This document shows positions 8,376-16,579 of a DNA stretch of 64,000 nt, in pieces. The notes below the pieces were generated by a model. That model was not told the DNA's origin. It searched no databases and saw nothing but the letters and a program-made list of their open reading frames with translations. How positions within the stretch are numbered: the stretch's first letter is position 1; the number at the start of each line of letters is the position of its first letter. Source of the stretch: Pelagerythrobacter rhizovicinus (lineage in GTDB: Bacteria; Pseudomonadota; Alphaproteobacteria; Sphingomonadales; Sphingomonadaceae); NCBI RefSeq assembly GCF_004135625.1, contig NZ_SDPV01000001.1, forward strand, positions 804,501 through 868,500. The letters are read 5' to 3'. Position numbers and translations under genes: made by a program.

Positions 8376-8397
8376 CTGTGTTAAGGACTTAACACAG
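8376..8397. promoter_or_regulatory. Perfect 10-bp inverted repeat before pbp gene
   Basis: CTGTGTTAAG at 8376-8385 and CTTAACACAG at 8388-8397 are perfect reverse complements around GA. It lies in the 48-bp gap between cobS and the penicillin-binding protein gene and ends 6 bases before the ATG at 8404. The only AAGGA-like ribosome site (8383-8387) is inside it. It is AT-rich with no T-run, so it looks more like a dimer operator or a translation-control hairpin than a terminator. Confidence 0.5.
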
Positions 8398-8403
8398 TAA
8401 GCC

Positions 8404-10527
8404 ATGGATCGCATTCTTCCCTGGACTTCGCGCGAGCGGCGCGGTGGCGGCGAGCCGGCCGATCCCGGATTCTATTCGGTGCAGGACGCCTATGCCGATC
8501 CCTGGGCCGAGCGGCTCGACGAACTCGACCGCTATATCGACGAGGAACCGAAGCGCGAGAAGAAGCGCAAGCGTCGGCGCTGGGCGGTGCGCATCCTTGC
8601 CGGTGCGCTGCTGGTCTTCATCCTGCTGGTCGGGTGGCTGGCGGTTACCGCGCCGCTGTCGCGCTCGCTCGAGCCGATCGCGCCGCCGCAGCTCACCTTG
8701 CTCGCCGCCGACGGCACGCCGATCGCGCGCAATGGCGCGGTGGTGGGCGAGCCGGTCGACGTCGCCGAACTGCCGGCGCATGTGGTCGAGCCATTCCTCG
8801 CGATCGAGGACCGTCGCTTCTACAGCCACTGGGGTGTCGATCCGCGAGGCATCGCGCGCGCCGCATGGTCGAACCTGACCGGCGGGCCGACGCAGGGCGG
8901 CAGCACGATCACCCAGCAGCTCGCCAAGTTCACCTTCCTCTCGCCCGAACAGAGCCTGACCCGCAAGGCGCGCGAAGCGCTGATCGCGTTCTGGCTCGAG
9001 GCCTGGCTGACCAAGGACGAGATCCTCGAGCGCTATCTCTCCAACGCCTATTTCGGCGACAACACTTACGGCCTGCGCGCCGCCTCGCTGCACTACTTCT
9101 ACCGGCAGCCGGAGAACCTGAAGCCGGAGCAGGCGGCGATGCTCGCCGGGCTGCTCAAGGCGCCTTCCCGCCTGGCACCGACACGCAATTTCGACCTCGC
9201 GGAGCAACGGATGCGGATCGTGGTAAGCGCGATGGTGGAGGCGGGCTATCTGACCGAGTCGGAGGCGCGCCGTCTGCCTACGCCGCGGCTCGACGTGCGT
9301 ACCCGCAACGAATTGCCCACCGGCACCTATTTCGCCGACTGGGCGCTGCCCGCCGCGCGCAAACTGACCGAGGGCGGCTATGCCCAGCAGACGATCACCA
9401 CCACGCTCGACTCGCGCCTCCAGGGCATCGCGCGCGATGTCGTCGCCCGCGCGCCGCTGGGGCAGGCGCAAGTCGCGCTTGTCGCCATGCGCACCAACGG
9501 AGAGGTCGTGGCGATGATCGGCGGGCGGGACTACGCGACGTCGCCCTTCAACCGCGCGACGCAGGCGCGTCGGCAGCCCGGTTCGACGTTCAAGCTGTTC
9601 GTCTACCTCGCCGCGCTGGAGGCGGGGATGAAGCCGGAGGACCGGATCGACAACACCGCGTTCGAAACCGGCAGCTATCGCCCGCAGAACGCCGGCGGGA
9701 AATACTCCGACGACCTGACGCTGGAGCAGGCCTTCGCCCGCTCGAGCAACGTGGCGGCGGTGCGCCTGTTCAATCTGGTGGGTGACGAGGCGGTGATCGA
9801 CACGGCCCGTCGCCTGGGAATCTCTTCGCCGCTGGCGGCCGGCGACCCGAGCCTCGCGCTAGGCACTTCGACAACGACGCTGATGGAGCTGACCGCGGCC
9901 TACGCGGGCATCGCGGGGAATGCCTTCCCCGTCCGGCCCCATGCTTTCGTCGAGGAAGAGCCGGGCTGGTTCGCATGGTTGTGGGACGGACCCGAAAGCC
10001 TTTCGCGGCGCAAGCACGAGGAGATGGAACAGCTCCTGCGCAGCGCGATCAATCGCGGCACCGGGCGGGTCGCGATGCTGCGCGCGCCGAACTACGGCAA
10101 GACCGGCACGACGCAGGACAACCGCGACGCGCTGTTCGTCGGCTATGCCGGCGATCTGGTGGTCGGCGTGTGGATCGGCAACGACGACAATTCGCCGCTT
10201 GCCGGTGTTCACGGCGGCGGGCTTCCGGCCCGCATCTGGCGCGACTTCATGCGCCAGGCGCTGGGCGAGGCCCGCGCGCCCGTCCGCCCGCGGGCAACGC
10301 CGAGCCCGGACCCGAGCGGCCCGGTCCAGCCCCAGGACGTCCCCCAGATCGGCGACATACCGCTCGGCGAGGACGGCTCGCGCCTGCAGATCAGGGACAA
10401 CGGTGTGGTCATCTCGACCGACGTGGGCGGGATTCCGGTGGACGTGCGGCTTGGCGAGGACGGCGTGGCACTCCAGCCGGGCACCGGCCCGCGTGATCCG
10501 CCGGCGCAGGACCCGCCCGCCCAGTGA
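8404..10527 (+). CDS. Class A penicillin-binding protein (PBP1-type)
   Basis: 707 aa bifunctional peptidoglycan synthase of the inner membrane. A basic stretch (K/R-rich, 50-60) precedes one membrane anchor at about 61-82. The GT51 glycosyltransferase domain has catalytic E135 in AIEDRRFYSH and the GGSTITQQLAK block at 166-175. The transpeptidase has the active Ser in STFK (394-397), SSN (447-449) and KTGT (566-569). The C-terminal 90 residues are Pro/Asp-rich and low-complexity. It polymerises lipid II and cross-links the glycan. The short gap after cobS with a perfect palindrome suggests its own control. Confidence 0.93.
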   Translation: MDRILPWTSRERRGGGEPADPGFYSVQDAYADPWAERLDELDRYIDEEPKREKKRKRRRWAVRILAGALLVFILLVGWLAVTAPLSRSLEPIAPPQLTLLAADGTPIARNGAVVGEPVDVAELPAHVVEPFLAIEDRRFYSHWGVDPRGIARAAWSNLTGGPTQGGSTITQQLAKFTFLSPEQSLTRKAREALIAFWLEAWLTKDEILERYLSNAYFGDNTYGLRAASLHYFYRQPENLKPEQAAMLAGLLKAPSRLAPTRNFDLAEQRMRIVVSAMVEAGYLTESEARRLPTPRLDVRTRNELPTGTYFADWALPAARKLTEGGYAQQTITTTLDSRLQGIARDVVARAPLGQAQVALVAMRTNGEVVAMIGGRDYATSPFNRATQARRQPGSTFKLFVYLAALEAGMKPEDRIDNTAFETGSYRPQNAGGKYSDDLTLEQAFARSSNVAAVRLFNLVGDEAVIDTARRLGISSPLAAGDPSLALGTSTTTLMELTAAYAGIAGNAFPVRPHAFVEEEPGWFAWLWDGPESLSRRKHEEMEQLLRSAINRGTGRVAMLRAPNYGKTGTTQDNRDALFVGYAGDLVVGVWIGNDDNSPLAGVHGGGLPARIWRDFMRQALGEARAPVRPRATPSPDPSGPVQPQDVPQIGDIPLGEDGSRLQIRDNGVVISTDVGGIPVDVRLGEDGVALQPGTGPRDPPAQDPPAQ

Positions 10528-10563
10528 CCTGGCAGGCAGTCGGCCAGCCCGGCCCGACGGCTC

Positions 10564-11751
10564 TCAATCGGCAGCGCCGGTCTTCGTGATCCGCCGGATC
10601 GCCGGTATCGCTGTTGCCCAGGCGGTCCGCGCCCGCATCAGGCCGTCGAACAGGAGCCGGTAGCGGCGCGGGCCGATGGCGACTGCACAGTCGTAGATCG
10701 TCCGGTCATCGTTCCAGGGCGAATTGCGCTGTCCCCGCAATGCCGGCGTGCAGGTATCGAAATGCATCGCCGGGTTCCTGCCGACACAATCCGCGACGCT
10801 CCGCATCAGAAGCTGGCCCGGCGCATAGGACCGGAATGCCTCGTCGAACGCCATCTTGAACCCGAGGCCCCGGTCTCCCGCCTCGAACCAGCTCGACATC
10901 GCCAGCGGCCTGCCGTTGGCCGCCAGTTTTGCGAGCCGGATCACCCTGCGCTCCTGCCCCCCTCGGATGACCTCGCGGAACAGCGCTTCGGTGTCGGGGG
11001 AGCAGGCCAGCGCGCTGCCCGTCCTGCCCTTCCAGCCTTTCCTTTCCAGCGCGAGGAACGTGTCGATCCAGTGTTCGCAGCAGGCGTCCGGTTCCTCGAT
11101 CGTCACCGTCACGGGACCATGGTCGCGCTCCAGCCGTCCCCGCAGGCTCCGCAGGCGCGCCAACGCCTTCTTCTCGGACTTGCCGGCCGGACGGATGGCG
11201 GAGCCCGGAAATCTCGCCGGCCGCTCGAAACGCTCGAGAACCCGAAAGGCCCGGCCCTCGGCGTCGCAGCAGTCGGCAAGAGCGGCGCACACGGGATCGT
11301 CCTGCGCGAAGCGGCGACAGTGGAGCAGCAAGCCCTGTTTCGTATGCGCATCGAGATAGCGGAGCAGCGAACGCCAGAAGCGGTGCGCGTCACGCGGGGA
11401 GACAAGCGGCGTGCCGAGAAACTGGTTGGTCGCCAGCCACGTCTGCCAGTTGCGCACCGGCCATCGCCCGAAGCTCGGCTCCGGCACCAGCGGCACGGCG
11501 CCCAGCCACGCGCCTTCATGATCGAGCACGACAGCCAGCACAGCGTCCCCCGCCGGCGCCGAATGGCGCAGGGCGGCGTCCATGAACCAGTGCTGCGCGA
11601 AGACGTTTGCGGCGCCCGCTCGATCGGACAGCTCCACCCAGCGCCTGTGGTCTCCCGCGCCCAGGCTGGCATATTTCCGCAACTGCACCGCGCAGTCATC
11701 CGCCGCACCGCGGGCGGAGACATCGTCGCTGGTGATGACGTAGTGCTTCAT
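10564..11751 (-). CDS. BioF2/FemAB-like GNAT acyltransferase
   Basis: 395 aa from ATG 11751 (MKHYVITSDD), which overlaps the upstream stop by ATGA. The longer reading to 12639 runs antisense-like through the JmjC gene and is rejected. The central and C-terminal part (about 180-370) matches the BioF2-like acetyltransferase/FemAB class: W-I-D-T-F-L-A-L-E-x-K-G-W-K-G near 220, then A-M-S-S-W-F-E-A, then K-M-A-F-D-E-A-F-x-x-Y-A-P-G-x-L-L near 310. These enzymes transfer acyl or aminoacyl groups to amines. Tight coupling to a JmjC/cupin gene, beside a peptide gene, suggests a tailoring role, which is inference. Confidence 0.75.
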   Translation of the reverse strand: MKHYVITSDDVSARGAADDCAVQLRKYASLGAGDHRRWVELSDRAGAANVFAQHWFMDAALRHSAPAGDAVLAVVLDHEGAWLGAVPLVPEPSFGRWPVRNWQTWLATNQFLGTPLVSPRDAHRFWRSLLRYLDAHTKQGLLLHCRRFAQDDPVCAALADCCDAEGRAFRVLERFERPARFPGSAIRPAGKSEKKALARLRSLRGRLERDHGPVTVTIEEPDACCEHWIDTFLALERKGWKGRTGSALACSPDTEALFREVIRGGQERRVIRLAKLAANGRPLAMSSWFEAGDRGLGFKMAFDEAFRSYAPGQLLMRSVADCVGRNPAMHFDTCTPALRGQRNSPWNDDRTIYDCAVAIGPRRYRLLFDGLMRARTAWATAIPAIRRITKTGAAD

Positions 11752-12584
11752 AGCAGGCCCACCCGGCGCGCTGCCCGGCCGCCGAGAGCGCGCCAGGTGG
11801 GCGTCTCCGGCCAGATCGGGGGGCTCGCGGAGGGGAGGCCCAGGCGGCGTAGCAGCGGGTTCAGAGCGATCGCGTCGGCGGTCTTCCGGCTCCATTCGTT
11901 CTGCCACGTTACCGACAGGGACACCGACGGTGTGGCGCCCGCCCGAACCCAATGGGGCGCGGCATAAGGGACGTACAGCGCATCGCCGGGCGTCAGGCGA
12001 TGCACGGTGCCCCGCGTCTCGAACTCGTCTTCCCACGGCAGCATGTTGTCGCCTGTGCGATGATAGGATTCGTGCGCCCCGGGCGACAGGAACGGCGGCT
12101 GCGGCGGGTAGACGGCGAATGCCTTGTCGCCCGAAATCTGGAACAGGATGTTGTATTCCGCATCGAAGTGGAACGGCGTCAGCGTTCCCGGCGCGGAGAC
12201 GAAGACGAATGCCTTCACCGTCTCGCATGGCCCCGTCAGCGGCACGAAGGCCGGGCCGAGTTCGTCCAGCAGCCCCAGCACGAGATCGCGGTACCGGGGC
12301 AACTGCTCGACGAAACGCAGCATGATCCAGTTGCGGCTGCTGCCGATCGCGGCGATCGTGTCGGCCACGTCGCCGCTGTCCGGCAGATCCATGGCGAAGT
12401 CGCCGCCGTTCGCCGCGTCGGATATGCGCCGCTCGACATGCTTCGAAGGGAGTTCGCGCGCCGCCTGCTCCAGCGCGGCTAGCGACAGCAGCGGATGATC
12501 GGCGAGCCCGTGCCGGAAAACTGCCGAAGCCCTGGGATATACGCTCTCCAGGGCCGCGACGCTTGCTGGCGGCAGAAAAGTCAT
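11748..12584 (-). CDS. JmjC/cupin-like 2-oxoglutarate oxygenase-type protein
   Basis: 278 aa. The jelly-roll core has the iron-ligand pattern H-F-D in TPFHFDAEYNILFQI (about residue 140) and a later distal His in Y-A-A-P-H-W-V-R-A-G (about 225). F-A-V-Y-P-P and G-D-A-L-Y-V-P are typical of the cupin-like/JmjC hydroxylase family. Such enzymes hydroxylate proteins or small molecules using Fe(II) and 2-oxoglutarate. In sphingomonads and caulobacters, relatives occur near TonB receptor, SapC and tryptophan halogenase genes, none of which is visible here. It overlaps the acyltransferase by 4 bp; the 100-bp gap to the thioesterases shows no clear signal. Confidence 0.75.
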   Translation of the reverse strand: MTFLPPASVAALESVYPRASAVFRHGLADHPLLSLAALEQAARELPSKHVERRISDAANGGDFAMDLPDSGDVADTIAAIGSSRNWIMLRFVEQLPRYRDLVLGLLDELGPAFVPLTGPCETVKAFVFVSAPGTLTPFHFDAEYNILFQISGDKAFAVYPPQPPFLSPGAHESYHRTGDNMLPWEDEFETRGTVHRLTPGDALYVPYAAPHWVRAGATPSVSLSVTWQNEWSRKTADAIALNPLLRRLGLPSASPPIWPETPTWRALGGRAARRVGLL

Positions 12585-12684
12585 GACTGCTTCTGAAACA
12601 ACCCCCGTCCTTGCGCCCGGGGTTATCGCGCAGAACCAAAGAAGCGGTTAATCCTGATGGCGATCGCCTCTGCGACGGTGCCGG

Positions 12685-13110
12685 CTAGGCATCGGCCGGC
12701 GCCATCAGGACGTTCATGACCGCCGTGGCCACCGGGCGCGCGCGATCGTCCTGCCAGGCTTCGACCTCGATGTGGGCATTGCGCCGTCCCAACCGCAGCA
12801 CGCGGCCGCGGGCGTAGGTCGCGCGGCTCTTGGCCGCGCTCAGGAACTGCACGGTGACGTTGATCGGCTTGAGCCGCTGCTGCCGCCCCTCGCGCGCGAG
12901 CGCGGCGCGCAGCGCGGCATAGCCCGCGTTCTCGAGCAGGCCGCTGGTCGCACCACCGTGGAAGACCGTGGGCCGCCCCTCGACGATCTCGCCGAAGGGG
13001 ACGACCAGCACCGGTGAGCCGCCCTCGATCGAATCGATCGCGATCCCGAGAGAGCGCGCATAGGCGGGCAGGTCGCGTTCGAGCGCGGCAAGAAGGGCAG
13101 CGTCGCTCAT
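12685..13110 (-). CDS. PaaI-type hotdog thioesterase (second of pair)
   Basis: 141 aa from ATG 13110 (MSDAALLAAL), overlapping the upstream thioesterase stop by ATGA. Hotdog-fold motifs: V-F-H-G-G-A-T-S-G-L-L-E-N-A-G, the usual H-G-G region followed by a helix, then K-P-I-N-V-T-V-Q-F-L and R-N-A-H-I-E-V-E. Family members hydrolyse acyl-CoA thioesters in the cytoplasm as dimers or tetramers. Its partner lies immediately upstream, and the two may form a heteromer. Substrate unknown. Confidence 0.85.
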   Translation of the reverse strand: MSDAALLAALERDLPAYARSLGIAIDSIEGGSPVLVVPFGEIVEGRPTVFHGGATSGLLENAGYAALRAALAREGRQQRLKPINVTVQFLSAAKSRATYARGRVLRLGRRNAHIEVEAWQDDRARPVATAVMNVLMAPADA

Positions 13111-13547
13111 CGCGCGCCTCCGATCGCCATGAAAACCCCGGCAACGTGTGCGACCGGATCCTCCGGATCGCCGTCGTGCGCCAGGCCACGCACAAAGGCG
13201 GCGGAACGCGTCAGGCGGTAGCACTCTGCACGTCCGTTGACCGCCGCGCCCTTTCGTGCGGGCCGCATGTAATCGACCCTGAGATCGAGAGTCGCGATTG
13301 CGCGGAACTCGCCCGTCGCGGTCCAGATCGCCATGCCCGAGGCCATGTCCATCAGGCTGACGATGGGACCGGTGGCGAGGATACCGCTGCCGGTCTCGCC
13401 CACCAGGTCTTCGCGCCAGGGGAGGGCGAGTTCGACCCAATCCGGGCCATGCGCGACGTAATGCATCCCGAGCCATCCGGGGTGCCCATGCCGCAGCATG
13501 AGCGCGGCCGCGGCGTCCGGGTCGAAGGGCGGCAGGTCGCTGGTCAT
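13107..13547 (-). CDS. PaaI-type hotdog thioesterase (first of pair)
   Basis: 146 aa. Hotdog thioesterase with L-A-T-G-P-I-V-S-L-M-D-M-A-S-G in place of the usual H-G-G-x-x-x-x-x-x-D, then T-L-D-L-R-V-D-Y-M-R-P-A and G-R-A-E-C-Y. The catalytic-region Asp is present but the His-Gly-Gly is not, so it may be specialised or a partner subunit for the adjacent thioesterase. It begins a minus-strand unit divergent from the peptide gene at 13667, with 119 bp between starts. Confidence 0.82.
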   Translation of the reverse strand: MTSDLPPFDPDAAAALMLRHGHPGWLGMHYVAHGPDWVELALPWREDLVGETGSGILATGPIVSLMDMASGMAIWTATGEFRAIATLDLRVDYMRPARKGAAVNGRAECYRLTRSAAFVRGLAHDGDPEDPVAHVAGVFMAIGGAR

Positions 13548-13666
13548 GGCAGCGCTCTACGACAGCGGCCCGGCATTTCAATGTTCTAACACGTCCCATC
13601 CCCGCCGGCGTGTCATTCACCGTCGCTGCGGGGCGACGTGGCGCCCGCTCGAGGAGGATGCGCAAG

Positions 13667-13834
13667 ATGAACTTTCCGAAGATCGACCCGTCGTCGCTAC
13701 CGGCGCTGGACGAAGCCGCAGGCATGTTCGGCAGCCTGTCGGACGCGGCGAGGGCCACGACCGACGATCGCGTGGTGATCATCATGGTCTATCTCTACGA
13801 GACCGTCTCCGGATCCGCGCCCGGCCTGCTCTGA
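13667..13834 (+). CDS. 55-aa putative RiPP-like precursor peptide
   Basis: Start ATG 13667 is chosen because GAGGAGG at 13651-13657 is correctly spaced; ATG 13658 would sit on that site. The peptide starts MNFPKIDPSSLPALDEAAGM, a polar leader-like half with a P-x-L-x-x-L-D-E-A helix. It continues with F-G-S-L-S-D-A-A-R-A-T-T-D-D-R, then a very hydrophobic stretch VVIIMVYLYETV and the tail SGSAPGLL. There is no Cys and only one Lys. It is the first gene of a unit with two cupin-like proteins, the next start being 11 bp after its stop. I do not recognise a named family; a modified-peptide precursor is inferred from layout and composition. Confidence 0.6.
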   Translation: MNFPKIDPSSLPALDEAAGMFGSLSDAARATTDDRVVIIMVYLYETVSGSAPGLL

Positions 13835-13845
13835 GCGGCGCGCCC

Positions 13846-14823
13846 GTGCGGATCGATCCCGCGATCGAAGCGCTGCGCGAGAACGCCGCCCTGCAGCACC
13901 GCGCGCAGGCAGAGCTGGAGCGGATCAAGGCCGACTGGCTGATCGAGCCGCGAACGGCTGCGATGCTGCGGGCGCTGGAACGCTACGATCGGGGCGCTCG
14001 GCTTGCCGACTGCCCCCCGCTGGCCGCGCTCGTGGCGGAGACAGATGTTGCACGCAGCCACATCGATGCGCTGACCGGGGCGATGATCGAGGGCTTGCGC
14101 GAAAACCCGCTCGGGCACGTTCCCTTCCGGCATCGGTATGGCGACGGCCTTGCCGTGCTCCAGCTAGCCCAGTCCGGCCGGGCCACGCTCTCGCTGATGC
14201 TGTACGCGCCGCCCGAAAGCGAGGCGCCGCCGGCTTCGGTCTGCTTCACCGACGGCGAGCGGCACGAAATATGCCTTGCCGGCGCGGCCGAAGCGCGGCG
14301 GGTGTCTGCGAAGGAAGGGCAGCGGAACAGGGCCGAACTGACCTGCAAGACCATTCGCATCGCCGCGGGCACCCGCCTCTCGTTCGCCGGTTTGCGCGAG
14401 ACCAAGCTGGTCGACCGGGTTGAGGGACGGCTGGTACTGCTCCGGCTTGCGCGTCAGGCGGCTGCGCCGCGCCCCAGCGTGGAGTACCGGCTTTCCGATG
14501 GTGCGCTGCTGCATCGGGCGGCGGGCGCATGCGACGAGAGCCGACGAGAACTGATGCTCGCACTGCTCGGCGCAATGCAGCGGGAGGACGCGGTGCCGGC
14601 GATCGCCCGCTTGGTCCGGACGGGCAGCGACAGCCTGCGGTGGCAGGCCCTGCGCGAATGCCTGGCGCTCGACAGCGCGGCGGGCTTTCGCGAGCTGTCG
14701 CAGCTGGCTCGCGATGCGGCCGATCCCCTTCATGGGCCGGCGTGCGCCCTGCGCACCGAGCTGCTTGCGGGTTATCCGCAACTTGCCGCCGCGGAAGGGG
14801 AACACCGGCCATGCCGCGCGTGA
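13846..14823 (+). CDS. Cupin-like protein with HEAT-like C-terminus, likely pseudoenzyme
   Basis: 325 aa from GTG 13846, 11 bp after the peptide stop; the reading from 13498 would cross the peptide gene in another frame and is rejected. An N-terminal helical part (1-85) precedes a beta-rich middle (90-205: RYGDGLAVLQL, then C-x-x-I-x-I-A-A-G-T-x-L, then V-E-G-R-L-V-L-L-R). The C-terminal helices resemble HEAT repeats (SDSLRWQALRECLAL). By eye it parallels the next protein throughout, but it lacks that protein's H-D-H and second-His motifs. Likely a substrate-binding partner of the next gene product; function not established. Confidence 0.65.
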   Translation: MRIDPAIEALRENAALQHRAQAELERIKADWLIEPRTAAMLRALERYDRGARLADCPPLAALVAETDVARSHIDALTGAMIEGLRENPLGHVPFRHRYGDGLAVLQLAQSGRATLSLMLYAPPESEAPPASVCFTDGERHEICLAGAAEARRVSAKEGQRNRAELTCKTIRIAAGTRLSFAGLRETKLVDRVEGRLVLLRLARQAAAPRPSVEYRLSDGALLHRAAGACDESRRELMLALLGAMQREDAVPAIARLVRTGSDSLRWQALRECLALDSAAGFRELSQLARDAADPLHGPACALRTELLAGYPQLAAAEGEHRPCRA

Positions 14824-15719
14824 TGGCGGAGGTGAAGGAGGCCTGGTCGTGCTCGCTGGGCGAGGCGGTCGAGGCGCTGGACGCTCACGGCTTCGACCCG
14901 CGCGACGAGGACAGCCTGGCGCATGGCGCGCTGTGGCTCCGGCGCCTCGGCAACGATCCGCATTTCCTCGGCGATCTGATCGTCGAGACGCTCGCCGCTT
15001 GCGGCGCCCGGGAAACGGCCGAGAGCGCCTATGGTCCGCAGGCGATCGTGCTTTCGGGCATGCGCGAGGGCTTCTTCCTGCGTGCGAACGTCTGGCCGTC
15101 GGAGCGCGATCATGCCTTTCGTACCAGCGGCGCGCGCAGCTTCGTCTACGGGATTCCGCACGATCATAATTTCGACTTTCTGACAGTGGGTTACTTCGGA
15201 CCGGGCTATAGCAGCGACTACTACGAGTACGACTACGAGGCGGTCGTGGGCAGGTGCGGCGAGACGGCGGAGCTGCGCTTCGTCGAACGAAGCACGCTGA
15301 GCCCCGGCAAGCTGATGCACTACCGCGCGCACCGCGATGTTCACCGGCAGCTGCCGCCCGAAAGCCTCTCGGTTTCGCTCAACATCGTCGCGGCCAATCC
15401 TGCTGCCGGATGGTTCGACCAGTATGGCTTCGATGTTGCGGCGGGCACGGTAACCGGCGTCCTGAACCCGACCGCAACCGAGGTCTTTCTGCGCCTCGCG
15501 GTCGGGTTGGGCGGGGCGGAGGCGCTCGACATGGCGCAACGATTCGGTCGGCTTCATCCCAGCGATCGCCTCCGGCTCGCCTGTTTCGAAGCGAGGGCGA
15601 ACGCGGCGGGAAGCCCCGCAGCCGCCGATGCCGTTTGGCGAGAGGCCGAACGCTGCGGCAGCCGCCTCGTCGCCGAGGAAGCGCAAACCCGCCGCCGGGG
15701 GCTGTCGACGATGAGGTAG
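14811..15719 (+). CDS. Cupin-fold putative metal oxygenase of peptide cassette
   Basis: 302 aa from ATG 14811 (GGAAGGGG precedes it at correct spacing; ATG 14823 is an alternative that touches the previous stop). A helical N-part is followed by a jelly-roll with I-P-H-D-H-N-F-D-F-L-T-V-G-Y-F-G-P-G-Y near residue 120 and H-Y-R-A-H-R-D-V-H-R-Q near 170, a spacing expected of a His-rich metal site. The tail Y-Y-E-Y-D-Y is unusually Tyr-rich between them. C-terminal helices follow. It overlaps the previous gene by 13 bp. A metal-dependent oxidation of the 55-aa peptide is the working inference; no named family recognised. Confidence 0.65.
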   Translation: MPRVMAEVKEAWSCSLGEAVEALDAHGFDPRDEDSLAHGALWLRRLGNDPHFLGDLIVETLAACGARETAESAYGPQAIVLSGMREGFFLRANVWPSERDHAFRTSGARSFVYGIPHDHNFDFLTVGYFGPGYSSDYYEYDYEAVVGRCGETAELRFVERSTLSPGKLMHYRAHRDVHRQLPPESLSVSLNIVAANPAAGWFDQYGFDVAAGTVTGVLNPTATEVFLRLAVGLGGAEALDMAQRFGRLHPSDRLRLACFEARANAAGSPAAADAVWREAERCGSRLVAEEAQTRRRGLSTMR

Positions 15720-16579
15720 CGTGGAGGAGACGCGGCCGATCCGGCCCTGCCTCCGGCGGCCGCCGGATTGCTCGCCGCAAGACATTGCGCGCGAATGGGC
15801 TCACGTCGCGACTAGGGATGACAAGGCGGCGAAACGGGAGGAGACCGGCAAACCTTGCTCTTGACATTCGTAACCAAATAGGTTAGCAACGTCGCCGCCC
15901 CTGAACCTCACAGGGGCACGAGGACCGGGAGCGGGCGAGACCGGCTTGCCTCCCCTCCTTCGCCGTCCGGCTTGCCGGGCGGCGACGCGGCCGGCGCGGG
16001 TGCGCGTGGGCGGGCGGTCATGGTCAGACCGTCGAGCTCGACCCGAACCTACAGCCGGAAGCCGCGATTCGGATGTGCGCCCCAGCGCCTGCCGGGCATC
16101 CTGCCAAACGTGGCAGGCTCTCCCGCGGCAAGGCGGACGCGGGCGCCGGTGGCGCGGCGGATCAGCCGCGGGGCCGGGGGGACTGTGCGCGAGCTCTTGC
16201 CCTCCGCCTGCCGATCGCTGTGAAACAGAGCCGAGCCGGACGCGCCGCGGATGAGCGTACTCCGGCCGTTCGCAGACAGGACAAATCGCCGCCCGCCTGC
16301 CCCATATCCAGCGCACGCCCCTGGCGACGCGCCGGCCGCGCGGTTCCTTTGTTTCCCATGGCGTCATGTCCGGGTTCGCCGCCGGATGACTTCGCATGTC
16401 CGCCGCCGTCGCAGCCGTGCCCGCACCTTCGGCCGTGCAAACGGCACAGCGGGTGTCGCGCTCCTCCATGGTCGAACAGAAAGCTTCGCGCTTTCCCGTC
16501 ACGGCCTGCGGACCGGGCAACCCAAGGAAATCGTATTCGCGTTTGACCTCGCGCGCCGCGCGGGTAAGAGGCAGCGCGG
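15720..16579. other. 860-bp gap without a supportable gene
   Basis: Six-frame reading finds only GC-rich open frames with arginine- and proline-rich low-complexity translations and no recognisable motif. The one clear signal is the promoter/operator at 15861-15890. Small inverted repeats such as CCCCTG/CAGGGG flank position 15900-15917. The region may be the remains of a lost regulator or efflux locus. Confidence 0.5.
15861..15890 (+). promoter_or_regulatory. Orphan promoter with TAACC-N5-GGTTA operator
   Basis: TTGACA at 15861-15866 is a perfect -35 box. Seventeen bases later TAGCAA is a fair -10. The spacer holds TAACC (15871-15875), AAATA and GGTTA (15881-15885), a perfect palindrome of the kind bound by TetR-family dimers. 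No gene follows on either strand for more than 600 bp. Confidence 0.5.

Noticed and set aside
13498-13845. N-terminal extension of the HEAT-like protein to ATG 13498
   Set aside because: It runs through the divergent thioesterase start and the peptide gene; GTG 13846 next to the peptide stop is the coherent start.
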